Shown: positions 1-5,376 of the stretch, in pieces
Numbering within the stretch: the stretch's first letter is position 1
How the letters are laid out: every line of letters starts with the position of its first letter
Translations under genes and position numbers: made by a program
The notes under the pieces: model-generated
What the model was told of the DNA's origin: nothing
The model's input: only the letters and a program-made list of their open reading frames with translations
The model's database searches: none
Source of the DNA: Dehalococcoidia bacterium
GTDB taxonomy: Bacteria > Chloroflexota > Dehalococcoidia > SAR202 > UBA11138
NCBI GenBank assembly: GCA_012270625.1
Contig: JAAXHZ010000048.1
Span: 1-5,376, forward strand
Length of the DNA stretch: 5,376 nt
Direction: 5' to 3'

Positions 1-127
1 TGTGGATGTGCACGAAGAGCTGGGAGCGACCGCCCGAACCCGGAGGCGGGGGCGGAATGGTGGCGTCCTGAATCGGAGCGGCGTGCGGGTAACTGAGTAC
101 CGTGGTAGTTACGTCAGTGATTCGCAT
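1..127 (-). CDS. N-terminus of a second enolase-superfamily (MR/MLE) protein, cut by the window edge
   Basis: This is an open reading frame from an ATG at 127-125 running off the left edge, giving 42 codons with no stop. A strong Shine-Dalgarno GAGGAG lies at 143-138, 10 bases before the ATG, and decides the start. The peptide begins MRITDVTTTVLSYPH, runs through a five-proline stretch (residues 25-29) followed by a Gly/Ser-rich turn, and ends in LFVHIH. This is the pattern of the first strand, capping-loop and second strand of mandelate racemase/muconate lactonizing enzyme proteins; compare MKIVDLKLW and IFLEIHTDDG in the neighbour. The gene follows the complete paralog by 19 bp on the same strand, so the two are probably co-transcribed. 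The metal ligands and catalytic residues lie outside the window, so family membership is likely but substrate and activity cannot be judged. Confidence 0.75.
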   Translation of the reverse strand, partial: MRITDVTTTVLSYPHAAPIQDATIPPPPPGSGGRSQLFVHIH

Positions 128-146
128 CTAGGTTGATCTCCTCGTG

Positions 147-1343
147 CTAGAAGTCACGAAAGGTAATCTCTCGCTCGGCTGCGACCTTGAGGTCGTCGAG
201 CTCGATCCCCAGACCAGGCGCGTCCGGCACGGTAATCATGCCGTCGATGGGATTAAGGGGGGTTTTCAAAAAGAACTGGTGGACGGCGTTCCACTTTATG
301 AGGAACTCCTGGATTGGAGTTGTTGTCGGCGGCTGAGAGGCGATCAGGTGCGCGGTGGCGTGCGAGCTGTGACCGTGTGGCACCACAGGCAGATCGAACG
401 CGGACGCCAACGCGCAGATCTTCACCGTTTCGGTGAGACCTCCACACCAGTAGATGTCGGGTTGCAGCACGTCCATCGCGCGGTTTTCTACGATGGATCT
501 GAATCCCCAGCGCGTGTACTCGTGCTCGCCGCCTGAGATGTTGATTGGAGAGTTCCGCTGTATCTCGATGTAACTTTCGAGCTTGTCTGCCATCACCGGC
601 TCTTCCAGCCACCTGATGTTGTACTCGGCAAGCTCTTTCGCCATGCGAATCGCGTAAGGCACGTCCCAGGAGCTCCACGCATCCAGCATGATGTCCACGT
701 CGTCGCCAACGGCCTCTCTGAGCGTCTGGGCGAGACGGAGATTTCGACTGAATCCGTCGTGCCCATCGGCGGGGCCGTCCCTGAAGAACCACTTGGTCGC
801 CACGAACCCCTCGGCGGCAAATTGGGACGCGCGCATGGCGGCCGCTTCCGGCTCAATCGAGAAGCCCAGCGCACTCGCATACGCGGGGAACCTCGTGCGC
901 GTCGGACCGCCCAACAGCCTGTAAACAGGTTGGTTGAACGCCTTGCCCTTCAGGTCCCACAGTCCGCAGTCCACGACGCTGATCGCCATCATGGTCTCGC
1001 CCTTGCGTCCATGAATCATGGATCTGTACATGAGGTCCCATAGGAACTCGATGGCGAGTGGGTCGCGGTCAATCAACAGCGGCTTCAGAGACGTGTCTAT
1101 TATGAAAGCCTCTGTCAGGCCGCATGGTCCTGAAAGTCCAACGATCCCGTCATCAGTGTGGATCTCCAAGAAGATGGAGCGGACGCTGTAGTGACCGTTT
1201 CCAAAGCTAGTCGTGTAGTCCGGTCCCTGCTCTCTGAACTCAGGATAGACGTCGACGGGCCTGATGAGACGCTCCTCCCAAAACGGGTCGGGGTGTTCCA
1301 TCACACCTCGCAGCTCCCACAGCTTCAAGTCCACTATCTTCAT
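147..1343 (-). CDS. Enolase-superfamily dehydratase, L-rhamnonate dehydratase-like
   Basis: A 398-residue MR/MLE-group enzyme, full length for the family. It should use Mg2+ to abstract the proton alpha to a carboxylate and, if a true dehydratase, convert a sugar acid to its 2-keto-3-deoxy product in the cytoplasm. The N-terminal capping domain (about 1-130) contains ERLIRPVDVYPEF (24-36), which resembles the matching segment of E. coli L-rhamnonate dehydratase. The barrel follows, with metal ligands D221 (MLDAW), E247 or E248 (RWLEEP) and E273 (GGEHE). D296 (QPD) and H323 (VPHG) match the Asp-His dyad of that family. CGGLTE (300-305) and the C-terminal PGLGIEL are also shared. The ATG start has GGGAG 9 bases upstream. 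It is divergent from the rib operon and followed by a second paralog. The family call is firm. Rhamnonate as substrate is inference, because many related groups act on other acid sugars. Confidence 0.9.
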   Translation of the reverse strand: MKIVDLKLWELRGVMEHPDPFWEERLIRPVDVYPEFREQGPDYTTSFGNGHYSVRSIFLEIHTDDGIVGLSGPCGLTEAFIIDTSLKPLLIDRDPLAIEFLWDLMYRSMIHGRKGETMMAISVVDCGLWDLKGKAFNQPVYRLLGGPTRTRFPAYASALGFSIEPEAAAMRASQFAAEGFVATKWFFRDGPADGHDGFSRNLRLAQTLREAVGDDVDIMLDAWSSWDVPYAIRMAKELAEYNIRWLEEPVMADKLESYIEIQRNSPINISGGEHEYTRWGFRSIVENRAMDVLQPDIYWCGGLTETVKICALASAFDLPVVPHGHSSHATAHLIASQPPTTTPIQEFLIKWNAVHQFFLKTPLNPIDGMITVPDAPGLGIELDDLKVAAEREITFRDF

Positions 1344-1381
1344 TCGACTTGTCTCCCATTCAGTTTGTCCATGCGGCGAGA

Positions 1382-1411
1382 ATGATACTGCAACCCATAT
1401 CCGCGCGCCAA
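1382..1411 (-). promoter_or_regulatory. Candidate sigma70-type promoter for the enolase-superfamily genes
   Basis: On the minus strand TTGGCG (1411-1406) and TATCAT (1387-1382) are separated by 18 bases. They match 4 of 6 and 5 of 6 positions of the -35 and -10 consensus. The site lies 38 bases before the start codon of the dehydratase gene, in the divergent intergenic region. It was found by eye only, and promoters of this lineage may not follow the E. coli consensus. Confidence 0.35.
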
Positions 1412-1417
1412 CGCAGA

Positions 1418-1446
1418 TTCCAATTCCGGTCGCGCTGGGCTAACAT
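1418..1446 (+). promoter_or_regulatory. Weak candidate promoter for the rib operon
   Basis: TTCCAA (1418-1423) and TAACAT (1441-1446) are 17 bases apart and match 3 of 6 and 4 of 6 consensus positions. The alternative CATTAT (1444-1449) fits the -10 equally well. The site is 35 bases before the ribE start codon. A promoter must lie somewhere in 1344-1481, because the upstream gene is divergent, but this assignment is weak. The conserved FMN riboswitch core was not seen between here and the ribE start. Confidence 0.2.
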
Positions 1447-1481
1447 TATCTGGGCAGTTCTAGATCAGTCTGGAGTGTGAG

Positions 1482-2090
1482 ATGTTCACTGGCATTGTGG
1501 AAGAGACGGGAAATGTTGTCGATACCTCGGCGACCGGCCTTTTGATTGACGCCTCTGTCGTTATGGATGATCTGAAGGTGTCAGACAGCATATGTGTAAA
1601 CGGAGCCTGCCTCACAGTCACCCGCGTCGATGGAACGACTTTCAGCGTAGATACGGTGCCTGAAACGCTCCTTCGCACGAACCTGGGAAGGCTGAGAGCA
1701 GGAGACCCGGTCAACCTGGAACGACCAATGAGAATGGATGGACGTTTTGGGGGACACATCGTACAGGGACATGTTGATGGAACCGGTAAAGTGCTGTCCA
1801 TAGTCCCGGATGGGGAGGCCAATAACTTCAAGTTCGAGGCAGGGGACGGTATCATGCGCTACGTGGTCGAGAAGGGCTTCGTGGCTGTGGACGGTACGAG
1901 TCTGACGGTAGTAGACTGTGACTACCGCACCTTCTCGGTGACGATCGTGCCGTACACGTGGGAGAACACAGTCTTCGGATTTCGCAGACCTGGCGATACG
2001 GTGAACCTCGAGGTGGACATAATCGCCAAGTACGTTGAACGCTTGGCAACCGGACCACGCTTACCCGTGGACACCGCCGACGAGCTCTGA
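1482..2090 (+). CDS. ribE: Riboflavin synthase, alpha subunit
   Basis: A 202-residue protein of normal family length that dismutates two molecules of 6,7-dimethyl-8-ribityllumazine into riboflavin and the pyrimidinedione product, which is recycled to RibH. It opens with the signature [10 protein letters not shown] and shows the two-fold internal barrel repeat. [12 protein letters not shown] (36-47) matches [12 protein letters not shown] (133-144), and [10 protein letters not shown] (74-83) matches [10 protein letters not shown] (171-180). [11 protein letters not shown] (90-100) joins the halves and is a family hallmark. The C-terminal AKYVERL is also typical. The ATG has GGAG 6 bases upstream. 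It is the first gene of the rib operon, 21 bp before ribBA. The symbol follows Bacillus usage; the enzyme is also called RibC in some proteobacteria. Confidence 0.97.
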   Translation: MFTGIVEETGNVVDTSATGLLIDASVVMDDLKVSDSICVNGACLTVTRVDGTTFSVDTVPETLLRTNLGRLRAGDPVNLERPMRMDGRFGGHIVQGHVDGTGKVLSIVPDGEANNFKFEAGDGIMRYVVEKGFVAVDGTSLTVVDCDYRTFSVTIVPYTWENTVFGFRRPGDTVNLEVDIIAKYVERLATGPRLPVDTADEL

Positions 2091-2111
2091 TAAGCGTCTG
2101 GAGGTATTGAC

Positions 2112-3344
2112 ATGCCCCTCGCTACTGTCGAGGAAGCCATAGCCGACATCAGGGCCGGCAAGATGGTAATCATCTGCGACGATGAGGATCGGGAGAACGA
2201 AGGCGACCTCGCGATGGCCGCTGAATGCGTCACTCCCCAGCACGTGAACTTCATGGCCACGTACGGACGGGGCCTGATCTGTATGCCGATGCTTGGTCAT
2301 CGTCTTGAAGAGCTCCGGCTTCCGCTAATGACACAGGAGAACACGGCTCGGCTCGGCACCGCTTTCACCGTGTCGGTTGACGTGCTCAACGGCGCGACGA
2401 CGGGAATCTCCGCCTTCGACAGGGCCGCGACTATCAAGGCTCTCATCGACCCCAGCACTGTGCCTGAGGACCTCGGCCGTCCAGGTCACATATTTCCTCT
2501 CAGGTACATGGAAGGTGGCGTGCTCAAACGCGCGGGTCAGACCGAGGCATCGGTCGATCTTGCGCGGCTAGCCGGTCTGTATCCGGCCAGTGTGATCTGT
2601 GAGATCATGGCAGAAGACGGTTACATGGCACGGATGCCCACCCTGGAAAAATTTTCCAAAGAGCACGGCATAAAGATCGTCACAGTCGCTGACATAATCA
2701 CCTTCAGGAGAGAGCACGAGAAGCTGATCGAGCGTGTGGCGCAAGCCAGGGTTCCCACTGAACACGGCGAATTTCTGGCCATTTCGTACAGAAGCCTGGT
2801 GGACCCGAACGAGCACATAGCGCTGGTCAAGGGTGCGATAACCGCGACAGAGCCTGTGCTCGTGCGCGTTCACTCGGAATGCCTTACCGGCGACGTGTTT
2901 GGCAGCGTTCGCTGCGACTGCGGCGGCCAGATGGAGCTTGCTCTCCGGGCCATCGAGCGTGAGGGTTCCGGCATATTTCTTTACATGCGTCAGGAGGGTA
3001 GGGGGATCGGCATCCACAACAAGCTCAAGGCGTACGAGCTTCAGGACGCCGGTATGGACACCGTCGAGGCCAACATCGCCCTCGGCTTCGCCCCGGACCC
3101 CCGTCAGTACGGAGTCGGCGCGCAGATTCTGCTCGACCTCGGCGTGAGCAAGATGCGTCTCCTGACCAATAATCCTCAGAAGAGGGTCGGACTTGAGAGT
3201 TTCGGACTCGAGATAGTGGAGCAGGTGGGCATCTTTGCTGAGGTTACAGAGGAGAACCGACGTTACCTAGAGGCCAAACGAGAGAAGCTGGGGCACAGTC
3301 TGGATCCAACGGAGGATGGGTATGACGCGGAGGTTGCCCAGTGA
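2112..3344 (+). CDS. ribBA: Bifunctional 3,4-dihydroxy-2-butanone 4-phosphate synthase / GTP cyclohydrolase II
   Basis: A 410-residue fusion that starts both branches of riboflavin synthesis: ribulose 5-phosphate to DHBP plus formate, and GTP to the diaminopyrimidine plus formate and pyrophosphate. The N-terminal RibB domain (about 1-203) has the acidic loop [10 protein letters not shown] (23-32, metal ligand E28), TTGIS (96-100), GHIFPLR (125-131) and E164. Its usual GHTEA motif reads GQTEA, so the residue equal to metal-binding H153 of E. coli RibB is Q143. The C-terminal RibA domain (about 205-400) appears intact. Zinc ligands C257, C268 and C270 lie in [27 protein letters not shown] is at 293-300, [13 protein letters not shown] at 328-340 and LLTNNPQK at 350-357. 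The ATG has GGAGG 7 bases upstream, and the stop overlaps ribH by 4 bp. Cyclohydrolase activity is likely; DHBP synthase activity needs proof. Confidence 0.96.
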   Translation: MPLATVEEAIADIRAGKMVIICDDEDRENEGDLAMAAECVTPQHVNFMATYGRGLICMPMLGHRLEELRLPLMTQENTARLGTAFTVSVDVLNGATTGISAFDRAATIKALIDPSTVPEDLGRPGHIFPLRYMEGGVLKRAGQTEASVDLARLAGLYPASVICEIMAEDGYMARMPTLEKFSKEHGIKIVTVADIITFRREHEKLIERVAQARVPTEHGEFLAISYRSLVDPNEHIALVKGAITATEPVLVRVHSECLTGDVFGSVRCDCGGQMELALRAIEREGSGIFLYMRQEGRGIGIHNKLKAYELQDAGMDTVEANIALGFAPDPRQYGVGAQILLDLGVSKMRLLTNNPQKRVGLESFGLEIVEQVGIFAEVTEENRRYLEAKREKLGHSLDPTEDGYDAEVAQ

Positions 3345-3814
3345 GCCGCAGAATATCTGGATCGCTGAACGGCGAGGGTCTTAGGGTTGGCATAGTCGTC
3401 GCCGAATTCAACGACTTCATCACGTCTCGTCTTCTGGAGGGTGCGGCGGCTGGACTCGAGGCTCACGGAGTCAGAGACGACGACGTCACGATTGCTTCCG
3501 TTCCAGGCTCGTTCGAGATCCCGCTTGTCGCCAAAAAGATGGCGGACTCGGGGCAGCATGATGCCGTCATCTGCCTGGGCGCTGTGATCCGAGGAGAAAC
3601 CGACCACTATAATTACGTGGCTGGAGAGGCTGCCAAGGGCATCGCCAACGCCTCGGTCTCTTCGGGTGTTCCGGTTATCTTCGGGGTGCTTACCACCGAT
3701 ACCGTAGAGCAGGCGATCAATCGCGCAGGGGGCAAGCAGGGCAACAACGGCTACGGCGCTGCGGTGACCGCTGTGAGGATGGCTAATCTGGTCAGGGCTG
3801 TTGACACGGCCTGA
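3341..3814 (+). CDS. ribH: 6,7-dimethyl-8-ribityllumazine synthase
   Basis: A 157-residue lumazine synthase that condenses DHBP with the ribitylamino-pyrimidinedione; family members assemble as pentamers or 60-mer capsids. [16 protein letters not shown] (20-35) carries the aromatic F23 that stacks on the pyrimidine. VPGSFEIPL (54-62), [14 protein letters not shown] (80-93, catalytic H89) and [16 protein letters not shown] (111-126) follow, with the phosphate-binding R128 after them. The loop that reads AGTKAGNKG in Bacillus subtilis here reads AGGKQGNNG, so the conserved K135 equivalent is N136. The start is GTG inside the ribBA stop (GTGA overlap), supported by GGAGG 7 bases upstream, a classic sign of translational coupling. 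Family identity is clear; the loop change is the only oddity. Confidence 0.97.
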   Translation: MSRRISGSLNGEGLRVGIVVAEFNDFITSRLLEGAAAGLEAHGVRDDDVTIASVPGSFEIPLVAKKMADSGQHDAVICLGAVIRGETDHYNYVAGEAAKGIANASVSSGVPVIFGVLTTDTVEQAINRAGGKQGNNGYGAAVTAVRMANLVRAVDTA

Positions 3815-3837
3815 GTGCTTCATATGTCCAATGTATT

Positions 3838-3854
3838 GACGGGCTGTTCCCGTC
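3838..3854 (+). terminator. Short GC-rich hairpin after ribH, possible weak terminator or RBS-proximal structure
   Basis: GACGGG (3838-3843) and CCCGTC (3849-3854) form a perfect 6 bp stem with a 5-base loop, 24 bases after the ribH stop. No U-run follows. The right arm sits 2 bases before the GAGGA ribosome site of the next gene. It could therefore lower readthrough or modulate translation of the coiled-coil gene rather than act as a true intrinsic terminator. Confidence 0.3.
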
Positions 3855-3870
3855 CCGAGGAATGTGATTA

Positions 3871-4194
3871 ATGGTCACCGAAGAACGTGCGAGAGAGGTC
3901 GAGGACAGAGTGAACCGCATGGAGGGCATCTCTGAGCAGGTCAATCTGCGTCTAGAAGACCAGAACAGTCGTATGGACTCGATAGAAACACGTATGGCTT
4001 CCTTAGAGGTCAGCATGAACACCCGTATGGACTCTCTAGAGAACACACTGAACGCTCGGATGGACTCTCTAGAGAACACACTGAACGCTCGTATGAACTC
4101 TCTAGAAACGCGCATGAACGTTCAGATCGTGCTCACATTTGCCATGTGGGCCACGATAGTAGGTGTGCTGGTTGCCGTCCTGCTCAGATCATGA
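3871..4194 (+). CDS. Small coiled-coil protein with C-terminal membrane anchor, unknown function
   Basis: A 107-residue protein not assigned to a named family. Residues 1-33 are charged and helical in character. Residues 34-84 form a repeat array: RMDSIET (34-40), then four 11-residue units starting R-M-x-S-L-E at 41, 52, 63 and 74. Eleven-residue periodicity points to a hendecad coiled coil. Residues 85-105 (QIVLTFAMWATIVGVLVAVLL) are hydrophobic and should span the membrane once, leaving a tiny RS tail, so the coiled coil would be tail-anchored and probably cytoplasmic. The ATG has GAGGA 9 bases upstream. It lies 56 bp after ribH, and its stop is 10 bp before the likely meaB start, so it may be co-transcribed with either neighbour. 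The layout resembles XhlA-like small proteins or generic membrane coiled coils. Strand and frame are well supported; the function is unknown. Confidence 0.8.
   Translation: MVTEERAREVEDRVNRMEGISEQVNLRLEDQNSRMDSIETRMASLEVSMNTRMDSLENTLNARMDSLENTLNARMNSLETRMNVQIVLTFAMWATIVGVLVAVLLRS
3991..4122 (+). repeat. Tandem 33-bp coding repeats (four units)
   Basis: Four in-frame 33-base units lie at 3991-4023, 4024-4056, 4057-4089 and 4090-4122. The two central units differ at a single base (third base, T versus G). The outer ones are diverged but keep R-M-x-S-L-E at the protein level. Each central unit holds the palindrome CTCTAGAG. Near-identity at third codon positions suggests a recent duplication of one unit. 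Confidence 0.85.
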
Positions 4195-4204
4195 GCCATG
4201 TTTT

Positions 4205-5221
4205 GTGCCTTCTCGATCCGTCATCTCAGTTGACCAGCTCTTTGACTATGCTCTGAGCGGCGACCGCCGCGCCCTCGCGCGCCTCTTCACTCGCATTGAG
4301 CGCAATGCGTCGGAGCTCTGGGATGCTGTGCGTCTCACGTATCCGTTGGCCGGATGTGCGTCCGTCATAGGCATCACTGGCCCTCCGGGCGCCGGTAAGA
4401 GTACCATCGTGGACGGTCTGTCTGCCGCTGCGCGCTCAGAGGGCAAGACCGTCGGTGTGCTTGCCGTCGATCCCACTAGTCCTTTCACTGGCGGCGCGGT
4501 TCTCGGCGACCGGATCAGGATGCAGTCTCATCACCAGGACTCCGGCGTCTTCATTCGCAGCCTCGCGACGCGCGGTGTTCCCGGAGGACTGAACTCTGTG
4601 TCGCGGGCCGGAGTGAAGCTGCTGGACGCTGTAGGAAAAGACGTCATCTTGGTCGAGACCGTGGGCGTGGGTCAGACTGAGCTCGATATAATGGGCGTCG
4701 CGGATCTGGTCGTCGTCGTGCTTGTGCCTGAAGCGGGTGACACGGTGCAGACCATGAAGGCAGGTCTTCTGGAGATCGCCGATCTGTTCGTCGTCAACAA
4801 GGCGGACCGGGACGGCGCCGGTCAGCTCGCGTCGGCCATCCGCGCCATGATTGCTCTTGAACCTCGGCCTGAAGAGAAGAGGCCAGCGGTGCTGCTTACA
4901 CAAGCCCATCGTGGAGAGGGTGTCCCGGAGCTGTACGCGGAGGCGTCGGCGCGAATCGAGTCTATGCTCTGCTCGGGCCAGCTTGCTCGACGTAGATCAC
5001 GCCAAGCGAGTCTGGAAGTCACGCGGCTGTTGAAGACGGCGGTAGCCGAGGCGGTGGAGCGTACAATAGAGACCAACCGCAGAGCTTCGGACTTGCTAAG
5101 ATGCGTCGATGCCGGCAAGATTGACCCTTACACAGCCGCCCAGAGGTTAATCGCAGATGGTTCGATCGCGGCTGCCATAGAGATGAGCGGCGTTCATGGC
5201 GATCCCAAGGCTGGATTATGA
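4205..5221 (+). CDS. meaB: MeaB/ArgK-family P-loop GTPase, chaperone of a B12-dependent acyl-CoA mutase
   Basis: A G3E-family GTPase of 338 residues from the GTG chosen here. Relatives gate cofactor loading and protect methylmalonyl-CoA mutase or related adenosylcobalamin enzymes; the old ArgK kinase name is considered a misnomer. Residue numbers from this start: an N-terminal helical region with SGDRRALARLFT, Walker A GPPGAGKS (59-66), DPTSPFTGGAVLGDRIRM (89-106), the switch region ETVGVGQTE (151-159), base-specificity NKAD (198-201), GEGVPEL (about 239-245), and C-terminal helices used for dimerisation in the family. The start is uncertain. GTG 4205 lies 10 bases after the preceding stop and gives the usual N-terminus but has no clear Shine-Dalgarno. 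GTG 4163 would add 14 residues unlike the family and overlap the upstream gene. Expression may rely on coupling to the upstream gene. No mutase gene is visible. Confidence 0.93.
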   Translation: MPSRSVISVDQLFDYALSGDRRALARLFTRIERNASELWDAVRLTYPLAGCASVIGITGPPGAGKSTIVDGLSAAARSEGKTVGVLAVDPTSPFTGGAVLGDRIRMQSHHQDSGVFIRSLATRGVPGGLNSVSRAGVKLLDAVGKDVILVETVGVGQTELDIMGVADLVVVVLVPEAGDTVQTMKAGLLEIADLFVVNKADRDGAGQLASAIRAMIALEPRPEEKRPAVLLTQAHRGEGVPELYAEASARIESMLCSGQLARRRSRQASLEVTRLLKTAVAEAVERTIETNRRASDLLRCVDAGKIDPYTAAQRLIADGSIAAAIEMSGVHGDPKAGL

Positions 5222-5263
5222 GGTCCGCAATTCTATGAGAGGGTGTTTCCAAAGGTGATTCCC

Positions 5264-5283
5264 CAAGGGCCTCCTCGCCCTTG
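5264..5283 (+). terminator. Perfect 7-bp hairpin after meaB, possible terminator
   Basis: CAAGGGC (5264-5270) and GCCCTTG (5277-5283) pair around a six-base CTCCTC loop, 42 bases after the meaB stop. The flanking CC and GG extend the stem past one mismatch. No U-run follows, so it may instead be part of the adjoining palindromic repeat. Confidence 0.35.
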
Positions 5284-5284
5284 A

Positions 5285-5349
5285 GGGAGAGGATTGAGGT
5301 GAGGGTGAAAGCGATGGCAGGGGATTCCCCCTCATCCTAACCTTCTCCC
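5285..5349. repeat. Long imperfect inverted repeat, dispersed-palindrome type
   Basis: The left arm 5285-5305 and right arm 5329-5349 are each 21 bases and match as inverted copies at 16 of 21 positions. Three of the five differences allow G-U pairing in RNA. The arms read as GGGAGA...GAGGG and CCCTC...TCTCCC around a 23-base loop. Similar arms (CCCTCA-C/T-CCTAACC-type) recur between genes in many bacterial genomes. This makes a mobile or REP/MITE-like intergenic repeat more likely than a gene-specific signal. The element may extend past the window, and no flanking target duplication could be identified. Confidence 0.55.
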
Positions 5350-5376
5350 GCTCTCGACTTTGTACAAAGAGTAGTC

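Noticed and set aside
144..536. A 130-codon open frame on the plus strand opposite the dehydratase gene
   Set aside because: It is antisense to a well-supported enzyme gene, its translation shows no recognisable domain, and it starts inside the intergenic gap that holds the ribosome site of the minus-strand paralog.
1344..1481. Possible FMN riboswitch before ribE
   Set aside because: The conserved core sequences of that riboswitch are not visible in this short leader region; only weak promoter-like hexamers were found.
3263..3823. A 186-codon minus-strand open frame opposite ribH
   Set aside because: It covers the firmly identified ribH gene, and its translation has no domain signature; it is a shadow frame.
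3792..4115. A minus-strand open frame with repeated FSRESIRA-like units
   Set aside because: The repeats are only the reverse complement of the 33-bp coding repeats. The plus-strand frame has a good ribosome site and a membrane segment, and it fits the operon direction.
3991..4122. CRISPR-like array
   Set aside because: The repeats are contiguous, in frame, without spacers, and encode a regular coiled coil.
4436..4909. A 157-codon minus-strand open frame within meaB
   Set aside because: It is antisense to the conserved GTPase motifs, with no signature of its own.
5356..5370. Resemblance to a site-specific recombination (att-like) core, TTTGTACAAA
   Set aside because: The similarity is limited to a short palindrome; no integrase or flanking arm sites are seen.

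Overview
The window looks like bacterial chromosome of moderately high GC. It holds six gene bodies: a truncated enolase-superfamily gene at the left edge, a complete enolase-superfamily dehydratase, a riboflavin gene set (ribE, ribBA, ribH), and then a small coiled-coil membrane protein followed by a MeaB/ArgK GTPase. The style of the rib proteins, adjacent mandelate racemase/muconate lactonizing enzyme (MR/MLE) paralogs, and a MeaB gene suggest an environmental bacterium, possibly Chloroflexota (Dehalococcoidia or SAR202-like). SAR202 groups are known for expanded enolase-superfamily families. This taxonomic guess is inference only; no rRNA or other marker gene is present.

Left part (1-1343, minus strand): two MR/MLE-type genes run leftwards 19 bp apart, the second cut by the window edge after 42 codons. 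The complete one resembles L-rhamnonate dehydratase, so the pair probably acts on sugar acids or related hydroxy acids. A 138 bp divergent intergenic region (1344-1481) separates it from the rib genes and must hold promoters for both directions. It does not show the conserved FMN riboswitch core.

Centre (1482-3814, plus strand): riboflavin synthase, bifunctional DHBP synthase/GTP cyclohydrolase II, and lumazine synthase lie in a tight operon with good Shine-Dalgarno sites and a 4 bp GTGA overlap between ribBA and ribH. RibBA supplies both the four-carbon unit and the first pyrimidine intermediate, RibH condenses the two branches to lumazine, and RibE converts lumazine to riboflavin. The deaminase/reductase RibD is absent here and must be encoded elsewhere. 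Two active-site substitutions stand out: the metal-binding His of the DHBP synthase domain is Gln (Q143), and the conserved active-site Lys of lumazine synthase is Asn (N136).

Right part (3815-5376): a 107-residue protein with an 11-residue-periodic coiled coil and a C-terminal membrane segment is followed almost directly by meaB, the GTPase chaperone of B12-dependent acyl-CoA mutases. The last 155 bp are non-coding. They contain a short perfect hairpin and a long imperfect inverted repeat that looks like a dispersed intergenic palindrome.

No wholly new system is visible. The best leads are the RibBA active-site change, the internally duplicated coiled-coil membrane protein coupled to meaB, and the terminal inverted repeat.
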